From positions 375,292 through 439,291 of the forward strand of contig VWZL01002056.1 of the NCBI GenBank assembly GCA_013396915.1: DNA of 64,000 bases, in the 5' to 3' direction. The translations under genes were made by a program, and so were the position numbers. This DNA comes from Stercorarius parasiticus (lineage: Eukaryota; Chordata; Aves; Charadriiformes; Stercorariidae). The notes beneath the pieces were generated by a model. That model was not told where the DNA came from, did no database searches, and saw nothing but the letters and a program-made list of their open reading frames with translations. Within the stretch, counting starts at the first letter, position 1; each line of letters starts with the position of its first letter. Positions 24,446-35,990 of this stretch are shown one piece after another.

Positions 24446-27400
24446 TGGGGCTTCCTGATACCCTGGACAAAGTCCAGCCTATGCAATTGCATCCTAACCC
24501 CCTGCCGCAGCTGCAGCTGGAGACAACACAGATTCTCCCTGCTAGCAAACCCCATGCAGGTCTCTGGGCTTGCTTTATGTGATCTAATGCAGTCCAGAAC
24601 CACAGCGACCCACAGTTCTAATTAACTTTACAGATTTAACAAGCTAAGGCTGCTAAACTTGGTCTGAAGTCTCAGACATATTTCAAAAAACCACAAAGGA
24701 TACGCTTAAGGAATGCGTTGGTTTTCGAGCTGTCGTTTCCAGTTAAAAATAATGTGTCAATAGATAATGCTAAGTTTGAAATAAGAATCTTTGCATATGC
24801 TTCAGCCTATTTTGTCTATTTCGGGAATAGCTAAGGAATTCAAGACTGAAAAAATAAATACAAGCAAGATACAGTTGTCTCCTTGTTACTGAAACAAACA
24901 CTAAGTCATATATTATCATTGTCATAAAAAAGACTTCATCAGGACAAAGAGACTCAATGCTACAGCCTGCAGCAAAGATACCATTAATAAAATAAATCAC
25001 ATCATTCACAACTACAAGTGCTTCACTTTAAAGGCAAAAAATAGGGAGAATGGGACTGTGTGTACTTGGATGAAACAGTACAATCTGTATCAGTGTACTG
25101 CACACGTCAACACTGCTCATACAATGAATAAAGAGGAAATGCAACACAGCAAAATAACTTTATTAATCTTCTGCACAGTGACCTTCTACTAAACTCATAT
25201 AACCAAAGATCTACATGCTATGTAACCTATCAAATTGCTCCCCCATGAATAAATAAAATTCCACAGGCAAAAAAATGAGAATAAAAGCTCAATTACTGGT
25301 ATTTTTTAAGGCTAGTGGGCAAACATTTCAATAAAATACAAGATGACTTGGGGCAAAATAGGAACACACTGAAGTTTTTCAGCATAAGAAGCAAACTGAT
25401 ACCCCTCCTCTTAATACCAATTTCAGCCAAATTTGACATACTACTTGAGATCATTTTTTTTCCTTCATGCAAATCAGCTAGGTGGGGGATAGAAACCCAA
25501 GCAAGTAGTCACAGAGAGAGGAAAAAATGGATACAAGGAAGGAATAGCCAGCTGACTAACAAGCGCATCAATACTGACCTGCCAGTCAGCCCATCCATAA
25601 CTGTAAATCAGCCAAAACGCTGCTGCTTGCCCAGGGGCATACAGAAAGGGAACTAGAAAGTCTTATTAAAGCAGAAGGAAAAGCAGTGTGGATATGAGCA
25701 GGTGATGGAGATACAGAACACAAATACGTAGGAAAACTACACTAGCTCTGCTGTTAACAGAAAACTTGCTTTTCTCAAGGATTTTATGGTTATGCTTTTC
25801 AACTCAGAAACTAACAGGCCAAACCCCTCATCCTGCTAAGGAAATTTGGTGGCAACATAAAGTGCACTTTTAGACGAAACAGAGGTTTCGGCATAGACCA
25901 TCCAGTGTCCGAGAAGACTTTTTGGTGCCAGCCATCCTACAGCCCCCTCGAAGGAGGAAGATACGATGTGACAGGAGCAGAGCTGATCTGAAACACGTCC
26001 AGTCTTCCTTTAACACAAACAATTTGAAGTAGGTTAATTTTGGAGGCTGATTTTTTTGGACAGGCGAGGTTCTGCATTGCAGAAATACAATAATCTCCTT
26101 CCATTAGTTCTAAGGTATAGCCTGGGACGAAGCAACATCGATTTTGTTATTTACATGCTGTGAACATGAAATGTGTAAATAAATACTTTTTAAATACTAA
26201 CCAAACTCCCAGACAGCTCACAGACACACTCGGAAACAGTCAGAAAATTTTAAAAAAGTCCAGAGGAGTTGCTGAGAAAGTGGGATAAAATTGTCAAAAG
26301 ATGAATTTGCTCGAAAAGAAAGCTCTGCATGAAGTTTGAAGGCATAAGTGAAAGCTGAGGGCACAGCATGCTCTGGAAAAGATGCCATCAATTAATTCTC
26401 TAAACGAAGAAGGCTTCTAAACTTTTCTAGATGAGCCCCATCAGGAGACAGAACAGGGCAAACACAACCCATCTTTACTGCCTTGCAGGATATAGGGAAA
26501 GAGACAGTCATTCAAGTATCTCGGGTCTGGGACACTACAAGCACACAGACACACGCGATTTCTGTGACCAGCAGCGGAGGTAAGGGCACACACCATGCAA
26601 CTACGCGCACACGCGTGCGGCTCTCACGCCCAGAACGGCTCTGCTCTTCACCCAACCCCTTTGTCCTAGCAACAACCCTTCCCAGGAGTGAGAAGGGCCC
26701 CCAGCCCAGAGTAAAGGAGGAGCCAGGAACATCTTTATGGAGGAGAAACAACCCTCCAAACCTCACACCCGCTCCAAAATAGGATAAGTGTGTTTTAGCT
26801 GCATTGGCTTCAGATGAATTAGAAAAATAAGGAATAATTAAAACTGACTTTCAATCAGTAAAGCAAAGAGCTATGATTACATGAATATATATGGCCAACA
26901 GATCTGCTGCAAAAGGGCCTGTTTCAAAGTCCATCAGGAAAGCTATTTCAAATGGGATTCTTCACAGCAGCATTCCCTTTTATAGCACAAGAAGAGATGT
27001 ACGGCTGTATTTAGGATACCCAAGCAGAAAGCCCAGAAGCAGAGTGAGAACCAAAGAGTTTTTATGTCAACAGAAAGGTATACTTTTTTCTCCTCTCCTT
27101 TCTTCTTCTTTACACAAACACATTATGCAGTGCCAAAAAAAGAGAGAAGGAAATGAAAAGAAAATGGATCAGTTGAAGCCTCCAGGAAAGATAACCTTCA
27201 AAGGAAATTTAGCGGAAAATTGAAGAAAATAGAAGCTGAGATTTCTCTTGTACCTTATGGCTACAGAAATAGATAAGTAGGAGAAAAGGCTGCAAGCAGC
27301 ATTGCTCCTTTTTGTGACGAGAGAAAGCCCCAGATATATTCAATCAATTCCAAAGGGAGAAAGATAATGAGAAATTAGAAATACCCATGAATAGGTTTGA

Positions 27401-30400
27401 AGTCTACTGCTTCTGGACACACATCATTGACAAGAACATGCAATTTTGACACAGACGAGAGAGAGCGGGAATCAAATGATCCATATGTGACACACTTAAA
27501 ATCTCATAGAAACACCCAAGCAAACTTTTAGAAGTTACCAATGTTATCAAACCTCCATTAGGCTTTCAGAAACTTTTCCCTTTTATTAGAGATCTATCTG
27601 TGAATAAGTAAAAAAACTATTACTTCATCTACAACCCAACACTCCTGGGATTGTGGCATCCGAGTATAGCTACACAAAGGACCAAAAATCAACACTTCCT
27701 TCCATCAACTTGTTGCTGCCTTCATGGGGGAGGGAGAATCTGGAAAAGGAAAAAATCACGGGAAAAATCCGAGACAGAAACATTTAACATTAATATCTCA
27801 ATTTGAAATTAACAGCGATTCCAAGAGACAGGGGTTGTTTTGTTTTGGGTGGGTTTGGGGTTTTTTTGTTTGTTTGGTGGGTTTTTTTAGCAGAATACAG
27901 GCTGATCACTGGGTGAGCAGAGGGGTTGGGTCACGAACTCCGGTGTTCCCTTGGCTATACCATCTTGATTTGGCATCAGGGAGAGACATCAGCATTTTCT
28001 TTATGGTTTCTGGGCTTAATTAATTTGCCTGTTACAGCGGTGTGTCCCTGAAGTGGGGGAAGCCTGCTGGAGGGTGAAGAAGGCAGAGAAAGAAACGTGA
28101 GATTGCCTTCTTTAAAATGAGGGAGGAGGAGGAGGGATTAGCAGAACCCAGAAAACAGGCGATGCTGGTTTGTGCAAATATCCTGCCCCCGCCCCCTGCC
28201 TGAGACCAAACCGTCCCACCGCTGGGCAGCCTCTGGTACTTGCAGAATTAAAGTTCATCCCAACAGCAGGAATCTTAACAAAGGGTAGCCATGGAAACAA
28301 GGCACTCCTACAAAAAAAAAAAAAAAAAAAGGCTTTTCTGCAACATCAAGGGACTTGTTGGTTACACCTCATTTTCTCTCACGCATTTCCACTGTAAACA
28401 AAAAAATGAAGCATCTGCAGTTTTAAGATGATGTTTGCAAGTGACCTGAATCCTTCAAAACAGGCAGGTAAGGCACCCAGTTGGAGAAATAGTGGACACT
28501 CCTCCCGTTGTCCAGCTTCTTTCCACGGATCCCGGCCCGTGATCAACGTTGTCAGCAGTCTCGCAAAACAAATAAATCTTTAAACAATAAGCTACAGATT
28601 AAAAGCCAGAGAGCCTCCCCTGTGACCCACACAGAAATAAGAGCATTACAGAGAGGGCTGGAGACCAGTAGTGCAGAAAGTTAAGCCACCGAAGACATGA
28701 GTTCATATTTGATGCATGGGTAGAGGTGAAACAGGCTTACGGCCCTCAAACACTTCAGGGATTTGTTCTTGCTGCAGCGCTCGCGCCGTAGCTGTTTCCT
28801 GATGATCAGTCTAAGGACTGGAATAATGGATGTGCTGTGGGCAGAAATAACTGAGGCTCAGCATCAGCGTTGTCTGGAAATCCGTACTCAGTACCTGCTT
28901 TGTCTGTTGTCAAAAGTACCAGAAAGGACTTGTCATCTTTGTCTTTAAACGCCAGCTACCCTGGTGAGATTAGTGTAATACTAAACCTAGAGTGGATCAT
29001 TTCTACCGCTGACCAGTGAAAGATGTGTATTGCCCTTTCTCCTTATTTCTCGCAGAATCAGATAAAGTGTCTGCATCTGCTGGTAACCATCCCTCTCAAG
29101 AGCGCAACTATATATTCCCCGGGACATCCAGAGCTATATAAGCAGTACAAGGACATGTGCTGCAGGGGACAGTGTGTATGTAAAGTAAGGTGTGCTGCCC
29201 CTGACTTTGCAAAATTAGAAAGGGAAAACACAGGCAGTCCATGCTTAGCTGCCACTGATGGGAAACTGATTCCACGCCAGCGTGATTAGAAAAGAAGTTC
29301 CAAAAAACAGAGGAGTCAGTTGTCTTCTTCAAGAAGCTGCTGTTTCTACTGACAGCACACACAGCAAAAGGCAGAACCACAAGTCATTTTGGCAGCAGCC
29401 AGCCCTACGCCATGACCTCGCCCAGCTCCAAGCACAGGAGAGGAGAAACCCAACCAGAGCCAGAGGCCGGGAGCAGCAGCGCTCTCCATTTCTTTCATGC
29501 GCACAGACGGCACCATCACGCACAGCCCAATCCTCAGGGGAACCCACCATCACATCCACTGACTCCAGAGCTGCTGCTGCTCAGGACCCCAGGTGCATTG
29601 GCCTGGTGACATAAGAATAATTTCATTTTAAATGTACTAACATCTCAAATCCAACTGGCTATGAAAAAGGAACACTGTCACAGGACTCCTACCTTGTATG
29701 AAGCACCACATCAGTAATACCAGGTTCCTTTCTATTAAAAACAAGGCACAAAAATAGAGCCAACAATGTGGGTGCATAAATGGATTTTCCCCTACAGCTG
29801 ACACTGAATCTAAATTAAACTAAATTGTTTTCATAATTTGCAACCTCTGGTTTCTCCATAATTACGATGCTGTGAAATGAGCAGGAACAGCTAGTATATA
29901 CCCGCAGGGAAGAATTACATTTAGTGACCCTATAACGATCCAGGATGAAGAAGACGCAATAAAGGAACCCACAGTATTCATTAATGAATAAGATCAGTAA
30001 GAAAGTAGGAAACTACAGTTAATGAATATATATAGGATTTTGATGTAGAAGCTGCAGGCAGAACTAGCCAACAGTTTTATTCCAGCAATGGTCTTAGTCA
30101 TAAAACACTTCATTAGAGACAATCATCATCTAAAAAATCCCCAAACTCTCCCCATCTGCAGAATGCTGGAAAAAAACTATTTAAAAAATATTTTGCCTTT
30201 AAAATACAATGTAAAGAGATGTCATTAGCTATTACAGATTCCGCTAAAAACTAATCTTAACCTCATCTGATTGCAGAATTGCTGCTTCCATCGGTTTTTC
30301 CCTTGCACTGCTGAACTGTCTTTCTGTTGACCATCAAACTTTAAACAATCTCTCAGTGATCCTGTGTTCTGCTTTTTTCATCTGCTATTATTCTGGAGCT

Positions 30401-33400
30401 GTTAAGTGTTTATTAAAAAAAAGTATAAACAAACCACTAACACAGGTGACCCTGGAAAATCACAGAGTTACAGAAAGTTATAAGGAATTTCCCTTCCTAC
30501 ACACAGTCTTCCCTTGTTTCTTTCTCACAATCCTTTGCTCCGTGGAGAACAAGAATATACATAGCACTGGATAAAGAGAAGGTCAAAATCATTTGAAGCT
30601 TATATTACGGTATCACTCAGATAACCCAGTCATAACCGATGGCACAGCATATCGTGGTCCAAACATGTCTAGCACATGTTACGTACATACCATCCCTGTC
30701 TCCATAAGCTTATCTGACAATCTAGATAAGATTCAAACCACAATTTTATGGTGGGAAGAGCTCATCTAGTTAACACGGTATTCTGGCTAAAGTACAATTT
30801 GAGGGGTACCTTTTGGGAAAGGCAAGTTCCCCTTTGCCGCCATAGTTTGCACTAATTAAATTGCGGTTGCACGTTTGCACCTGTGACTGATCTGTACCAA
30901 CAATAATTTTGATTTGTGTTCACGCTTTGACATGCAGATACAAAAGCAGAGAATAAGGTTTAGCCTGTTCCAGCATCATTAAAGAATGCAATATTCCATA
31001 CGTGCGAACTCTATCCTGCCTACTTAACACTCCTACCTTACAGGATTAAATATACACTTGCTTCTAGTGAATAATTGCATCTGATATCAAAACTTGACGG
31101 TGTATTCTAACTGCCTGATAAAACTTAAGAGAAGGATGAGCATCATAGCTGCTATTTTCTTACAAATCCATCGCTGAGCAACTACATTGGAAAAACTTTT
31201 CCTTACCCTCCGGGACTAGGCATCCACCAGTGTTCTGAGCTGCTAGAAAAGACTAATTAAGAAAATAGTATTCTAAAGACTTCTCAAAAAAATCTTATTT
31301 TTAGAAAATTATTCTTAGAAAATTTTATTTCATTATTAAAAGTAATGTTCTGTTGATACAAAACAGTATTAAAAGCAGCAAACAACTGGATTAACACACA
31401 TTTTCATTGTGCATTAAATCTCCTCACTGATAACTAAGAAGAGTAAGACTTCTTTTAGAAAAGTTTAAAGCACAGGCCTTTCTTACAGTCAGAGCTACCA
31501 ACAGAAGTTAATAAATATCTCAGAGACTCATTTAATTTCTCAGCAATCTGCTAGATGAAGGATTGCGAGGCCATTTATTTTGCAAAATCCCATTAGTTTT
31601 TGATAAACTCTTTCAGACGAATGGTAATTTTGAATGATTCACCTGAACAAAATAACGCGCCCACACTTTGAAAATGCCATTGGGGTGAGGTCAGGCAGAG
31701 AATGAGTCTGCCGGTGTAAATGACTGCATTTATCTCCTGCCAGGGTCCTTCATTTTGGGCACAAAAAGTATTTCCATTAATGGCTTGACAGAGATCGAGA
31801 AAATTGATTGATTTTTAATTTTCAGGAAGATTTCAAGGAATTTAGAATAATAGATCCTTTTAAAAAGCTTCAGATGCTCTGAGAGTACGTGAGCCCGTGC
31901 GCGCAGGGGGAATTGCACCGCCCTGTGGGTTTTACTGATGTAGGAGAATAAAGGACCCCCCTTCTCTCAGCTATATATTGGTACATTATGTACATTTGTG
32001 AACATTTGTGGAAATAAACATACTGTACCTGGGTTTCAAAATACAACACAGTCCTTGGCAGAGACCTCTAATCCCCTTTGGATGAGGGCTGCAATGCTTT
32101 TATCTAGAAACAGGCTTTCCAGAACAAATCAATCATTATACCCTCCTGAAACACATGCCTAAAACAAATCAATCTTATGCATTTAAAATTCAACCCTGCA
32201 TTAAACCCTCTTTAGCAAATTCGCAAGTGGTACCAAAGGTTGGTTCTAAGGATATCCACTAAGGCCCTGGGACTAACTGCTATTACAGCCATGGGTAGTA
32301 CCTGCAGATATTACAATAAATGCATTAGAGGGAAAACCATTTATGACCTGCCCATTGCCCTCAGATCCATTCCTCCTTGTCCTTCTCTTGTGGGGAGCAA
32401 CAGCCCAGCCCCAGCCGACCCCGAGCCTCTTGAGCTCCAGGTTTCAAGATTGCATCTTGCTTATGTTTCTAAGAAGCTCTAAGCTAAGAAGGTCCAACTG
32501 GGACACCAGCAAGCCTCCTTGCCACTTCAGGACCAGCCTCTAGCAAATGGCAACCTTCCCTGTCTGCCTTATTGATGATCTGAGGTACTAGTTCCAAATC
32601 TAGCACTGAAGAAACTTGAATTAACGCTCAGTTACAGCATTGCTGACATTGCAGTGTAGCTATGCATGAGGTTATATTTCCTTGGATGCAAACCGCAGGG
32701 CAGAGAAGATCATCAGTCAGTTACAGATCCTGTTTTCATCCCATACCTCAAATTCTGCAAGGAGAGAACTAACACAAGACCCATTTCTCTAAGTAGCTGC
32801 TTAACTTATGAAACCTGAGGTTTAGTGGAACGTCAAAGAGACAGGTATCTTTTGCGCAGTCATAAGCACCAGAATTTATTTCAGGCACAGGAACATAACA
32901 TCTATACAGCAGTCAAACAAAAATGCATTGGATTGCCGTTGGGCAATCTACTCAGTTCAGCTGGATTTTGAAGTGGTTACATGGAGCTCATCTATGTGAA
33001 CGGCACCATTTCAACATACTTTTCAGATGACTGAACTTCATATGAATATCTATCATGTTAGAGTTACAACACATTTAAGACTGTCACCAAAAAACACAAA
33101 GAGACAAGTGATTGTAATACCTGCAATTGCTTACATCACCCAGGAAAACTTTCACCACATGATACAGACCCACTCCGCAACAGGACTCTGCTGTCACTGT
33201 CATTCACGCTTTTGGTGTAGCAGTGGTTTAGGCCAGAAGCCTTCATGAATGAGCACTACCAGGAGTTCAGTATCAGCATCATTTCTTTAGATGTCATTGC
33301 ATTTCCAAGATACCAATTCATCAAACGCAATTTCAGGTTATTTTAAATTCTATTGTATACTGCAAAACATGAAGTTAAAAAGCCACACCTGGAATCCAAA

Positions 33401-33844
33401 TAACTGCAGTGATCAGGCACAACATATTCTAGGCTCACTAAGTATATATTCCCTTGCTTTGGAAAGATTTGGGCACTTAATTAGCGGAGGACAGTGCCAC
33501 TAAAGGATTCCTGAACAATTCTGGGATACTAATCTTTTTTACAAAGATAGTTATACGATAATATCACACAAAGCTGAATAAATTAACTTCCCCCAAAAGC
33601 TTATTGTAATCTAATCAAGCAGAATCAGATGGGCCATTTAAGAGTTCTTTGGAGAAAGACTTAACTCCGCTGTTTTTCCCCTTTTCAATGACTACAAAGT
33701 CCTTCTGTCTTTCCTTGATCAAAGTATGTCAATTTGCAGATCCTCTTTACAATAGCAAGATCTGATCCTCTAAACTTCTCTAAATCAGATTGTTTTCTTG
33801 CCATCTGAAGCAATTGAAACTTGATGCAACATACTGAAGCACAC
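24446..33844. other. Intergenic DNA, low-complexity tracts only
   Basis: It holds a T/G-rich tract (27837-27890) and an A19 run (28312-28330), and otherwise unassigned AT-rich DNA. The stretch 31550-31900 looks unusually free of low-complexity sequence and could be a conserved non-coding element, but conservation cannot be judged from one sequence. Confidence 0.5.
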
Positions 33845-35148
33845 AATCATAGAATAGTTTGAGTTGGAAGGGACCTTTAAAAGTCATCTAGTCCAACCCC
33901 CCTGCAGTGAGCAGGGACATCAGCTACAAAAGGTTGTTCAGAGCCACGTCCAACCTGACCTTGACTGTTTCCAGGGGTGAGGCACCTACCACCTCTCTGG
34001 GCAACCTGTTCTAGTGTTTCACTACCCTCACCGTAAAACATTTCTTCCTTATATCTACTCGAAATCTACTCTCTTTCAGTTTAAAACCAGTATCCCGTGT
34101 CGTATCTCTACAAGCCCTATTAAAAAATCTGTCCCCGTCTTTCTTAGAAGCCCCCTTTTAAGTATTGAAAGGCCACTATAAATTCTTCCCGGAGTCTTCT
34201 CTTGTTCAGACTGAACAACCCAACTCTCTCAGCCTGTCCTCATAGCAGAGGTGTTCCGTCCCTCTGATAATTTTTGTGGCCCTCGCTCAAGACCTGGTCC
34301 AATAGGTCCATGTCTTTCCTGTGCTGATGACTCCAGAGCTGCACACAGTTCTCCAGGTGGGTTCTCACCAGAGTGGAGTATAGGGGCAGAATTGCCTCCC
34401 TTGACCTGCTGTCCACACTTCTTTAGATGCAGCCCAGCATACGGCTGGCTTTCTGAGCTGAAAGCATATGTTGCCAGCTCACGTCCAGCTTTTCTCAATC
34501 CCCTCAGCCCCCAGCCTGTCTTGATATCAGGGTACTCCCAACCCATGCTCAGGACCTTGCACTTGGCTTTTTTGAACCTCATGAAGTTCACACGGGCCCA
34601 ATTCTGGAGTTTGGCCAGGTCTCTCTAAATGGCATCCCGTCCCTCAGGCGTGTCAACAGCACCACTCAGCTTGGACTCATCTGCAAATTTGCTGAGGGTG
34701 CACTCGATCCCACTGTCGATGTCATTGATGAAGATATTAAACCATACTGGTCCCAATACAGACCCCTGAGGGACATCACCCATCACTGATGTCCATCTGG
34801 ACACTAAGTTGTTGACCACTACTCTCTGGACGTGACCATCCAGCCCATTCCTCATCCATGAACAGTCTACCATGAAATCCATCTCTCTCCAATTTAGAGA
34901 GGGATGTTCGGGGGGAAGTGTCAAAGGCCTTACAGAAGTCCATATAGATGACATCTGTAGCTCTTCGCTTGTCCACTGATATAGTCACTCCAAGATAGAA
35001 GGCCACTTGGTTGGTCAGGCAGGACTAGCCCTTGGTGAAGCCATGCTGGCTGTCTTGAATCACCTCCCTGTCCTCCAAGTGCCATAGCTTCTAGGAGGAT
35101 CCGTTTCATGATCTTCCCAGGCACAGAGGTGAGGTTGATAGGTATCTT
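33845..35148 (-). mobile_element. CR1 LINE, 5'-truncated, reverse transcriptase mutated
   Basis: The tail (AATCATAGAATAG, then GAGTTGGAAGGGACCTTTAA) is at the low end. Minus-strand coding remains include [31 protein letters not shown] and FADESKL. Frameshifts separate the pieces. The second catalytic Asp of the FADD motif is Glu here (codon GAG at 34676-34678), so the enzyme would be inactive. The 5' end breaks off around 35148 next to another CR1 piece. Confidence 0.92.
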
Positions 35149-35262
35149 TCACTAGATCAGGTTGTTCAAAGCCCCAGGCAGCCTGACCTTGAACACTTCC
35201 AACCATACAACTTCTCTGGGCAACCAGCTCCAGTGTCTCACCACCCTCACAAGCAGAGGCAA
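35149..35262 (-). mobile_element. Second CR1 fragment, same strand
   Basis: CACTAGATCAGGTTGTTCAA followed by CTTCTCTGGGCAACCAGCTC and GTGTCTCACCACCCTCAC repeats the 3'-proximal CR1 part already present at 33915-34030. It is therefore a separate copy or a rearranged piece, and it lacks the last 75 bp or so of the 3' end. Confidence 0.8.
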
Positions 35263-35731
35263 TTCCCTCAGCCTGCACGTGTGTGCCATATGCCCCAACC
35301 CCTCACCATCTCAAAGGCCCTGGGCTGGGCCCACGCACCACGTGTCAGTGTCTTTCCCAGACCAGGAAAGGACAGAGGAGTCGAGGTGCAGTCACCAAAG
35401 TACCAACCAAGAAAAGAGGAAAGCATTTTTACTGTTATTTGCTTGGGTTATTGGTGGTGGGTTTGTTTTTGTTTGTTTGTTTTTTTTTTTTAAATAGGGT
35501 GAAGAAATGGGGGATGGGAAAGAAGGGCTCACACCAGCTATGGCAATCAACACAGTAATTGTTGATTCCAGGAGATGGAATGAATGAGCCTGCAGGATGA
35601 CCAGGTGCGGAGGCTGGACCTCCCAGCTAATGGCACATACTGGGCCAGGCGCTCCTGCGACATCTCTGCCATGGCATCACAGAGGGGAGCCCTGGCACAG
35701 TGTAGTGGTGCCAGGGGAGCCACGATGGAGG
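35263..35731. other. Intergenic DNA beyond the CR1 pair
   Basis: Apart from the T-rich tract, nothing was recognised. The open frames overlap one another and match nothing known. Confidence 0.5.
35460..35494 (+). repeat. T-rich / GTTT low-complexity tract
   Basis: GTTTGTTTTTGTTTGTTTG followed by a T13 run. No element could be assigned to it. Confidence 0.85.
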
Positions 35732-35782
35732 TGGATCCACTTCCATTAGTTCTTCTTGATCTTCAGATGGATCCACTTCCAT
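35732..35782 (+). repeat. Two direct copies of a 15-bp sequence, 36 bp apart
   Basis: TGGATCCACTTCCAT occurs at 35732-35746 and again at 35768-35782. It looks like a small local duplication. Confidence 0.8.
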
Positions 35783-35904
35783 GGGCTCTGCACCATCAAA
35801 CAGTTAGTACAGCTACCTGCCCATTTATTGACTAGGAAGAAAGTGGGGACTGGTGACCAGGTTTTCAGAAGCAGAACAGCAACTGAGCTTTTGTACAGAA
35901 CTTT

Positions 35905-35990
35905 TCACCAACAGACCTCAGAACACTTCACAAAGGTGGCTGCATATCTCCACTTCACAGCTATGAAAATAAGGCCCCAAGGTGATTTCC
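35905..35990 (+). repeat. Possible MIR-like fragment
   Basis: CTCAGAACACTTCACAAAGG followed by CACTTCACAGCTATGAAAAT and GGCCCCAAGGTGATTTCC has the word order of a MIR-type core SINE. Divergence is high. Confidence 0.3.

Noticed and set aside
24221..24625. Overlapping open frames of 129-134 codons on both strands
   Set aside because: They lie mostly within the 5S-derived repeat and its flank, and match no protein family.
26483..26782. 99-codon plus-strand frame
   Set aside because: Low-complexity Thr/Arg/Pro composition, a competing frame on the opposite strand, and no splice context.
28312..28330. A19 run with ATTAAA about 60 bp upstream, considered as a processed pseudogene end
   Set aside because: The upstream sequence has no recognisable gene similarity and no target duplication is evident.
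29282..29614. 110-codon plus-strand frame with overlapping frames on both strands
   Set aside because: Mutual shadows in a short GC-richer stretch with no domain.
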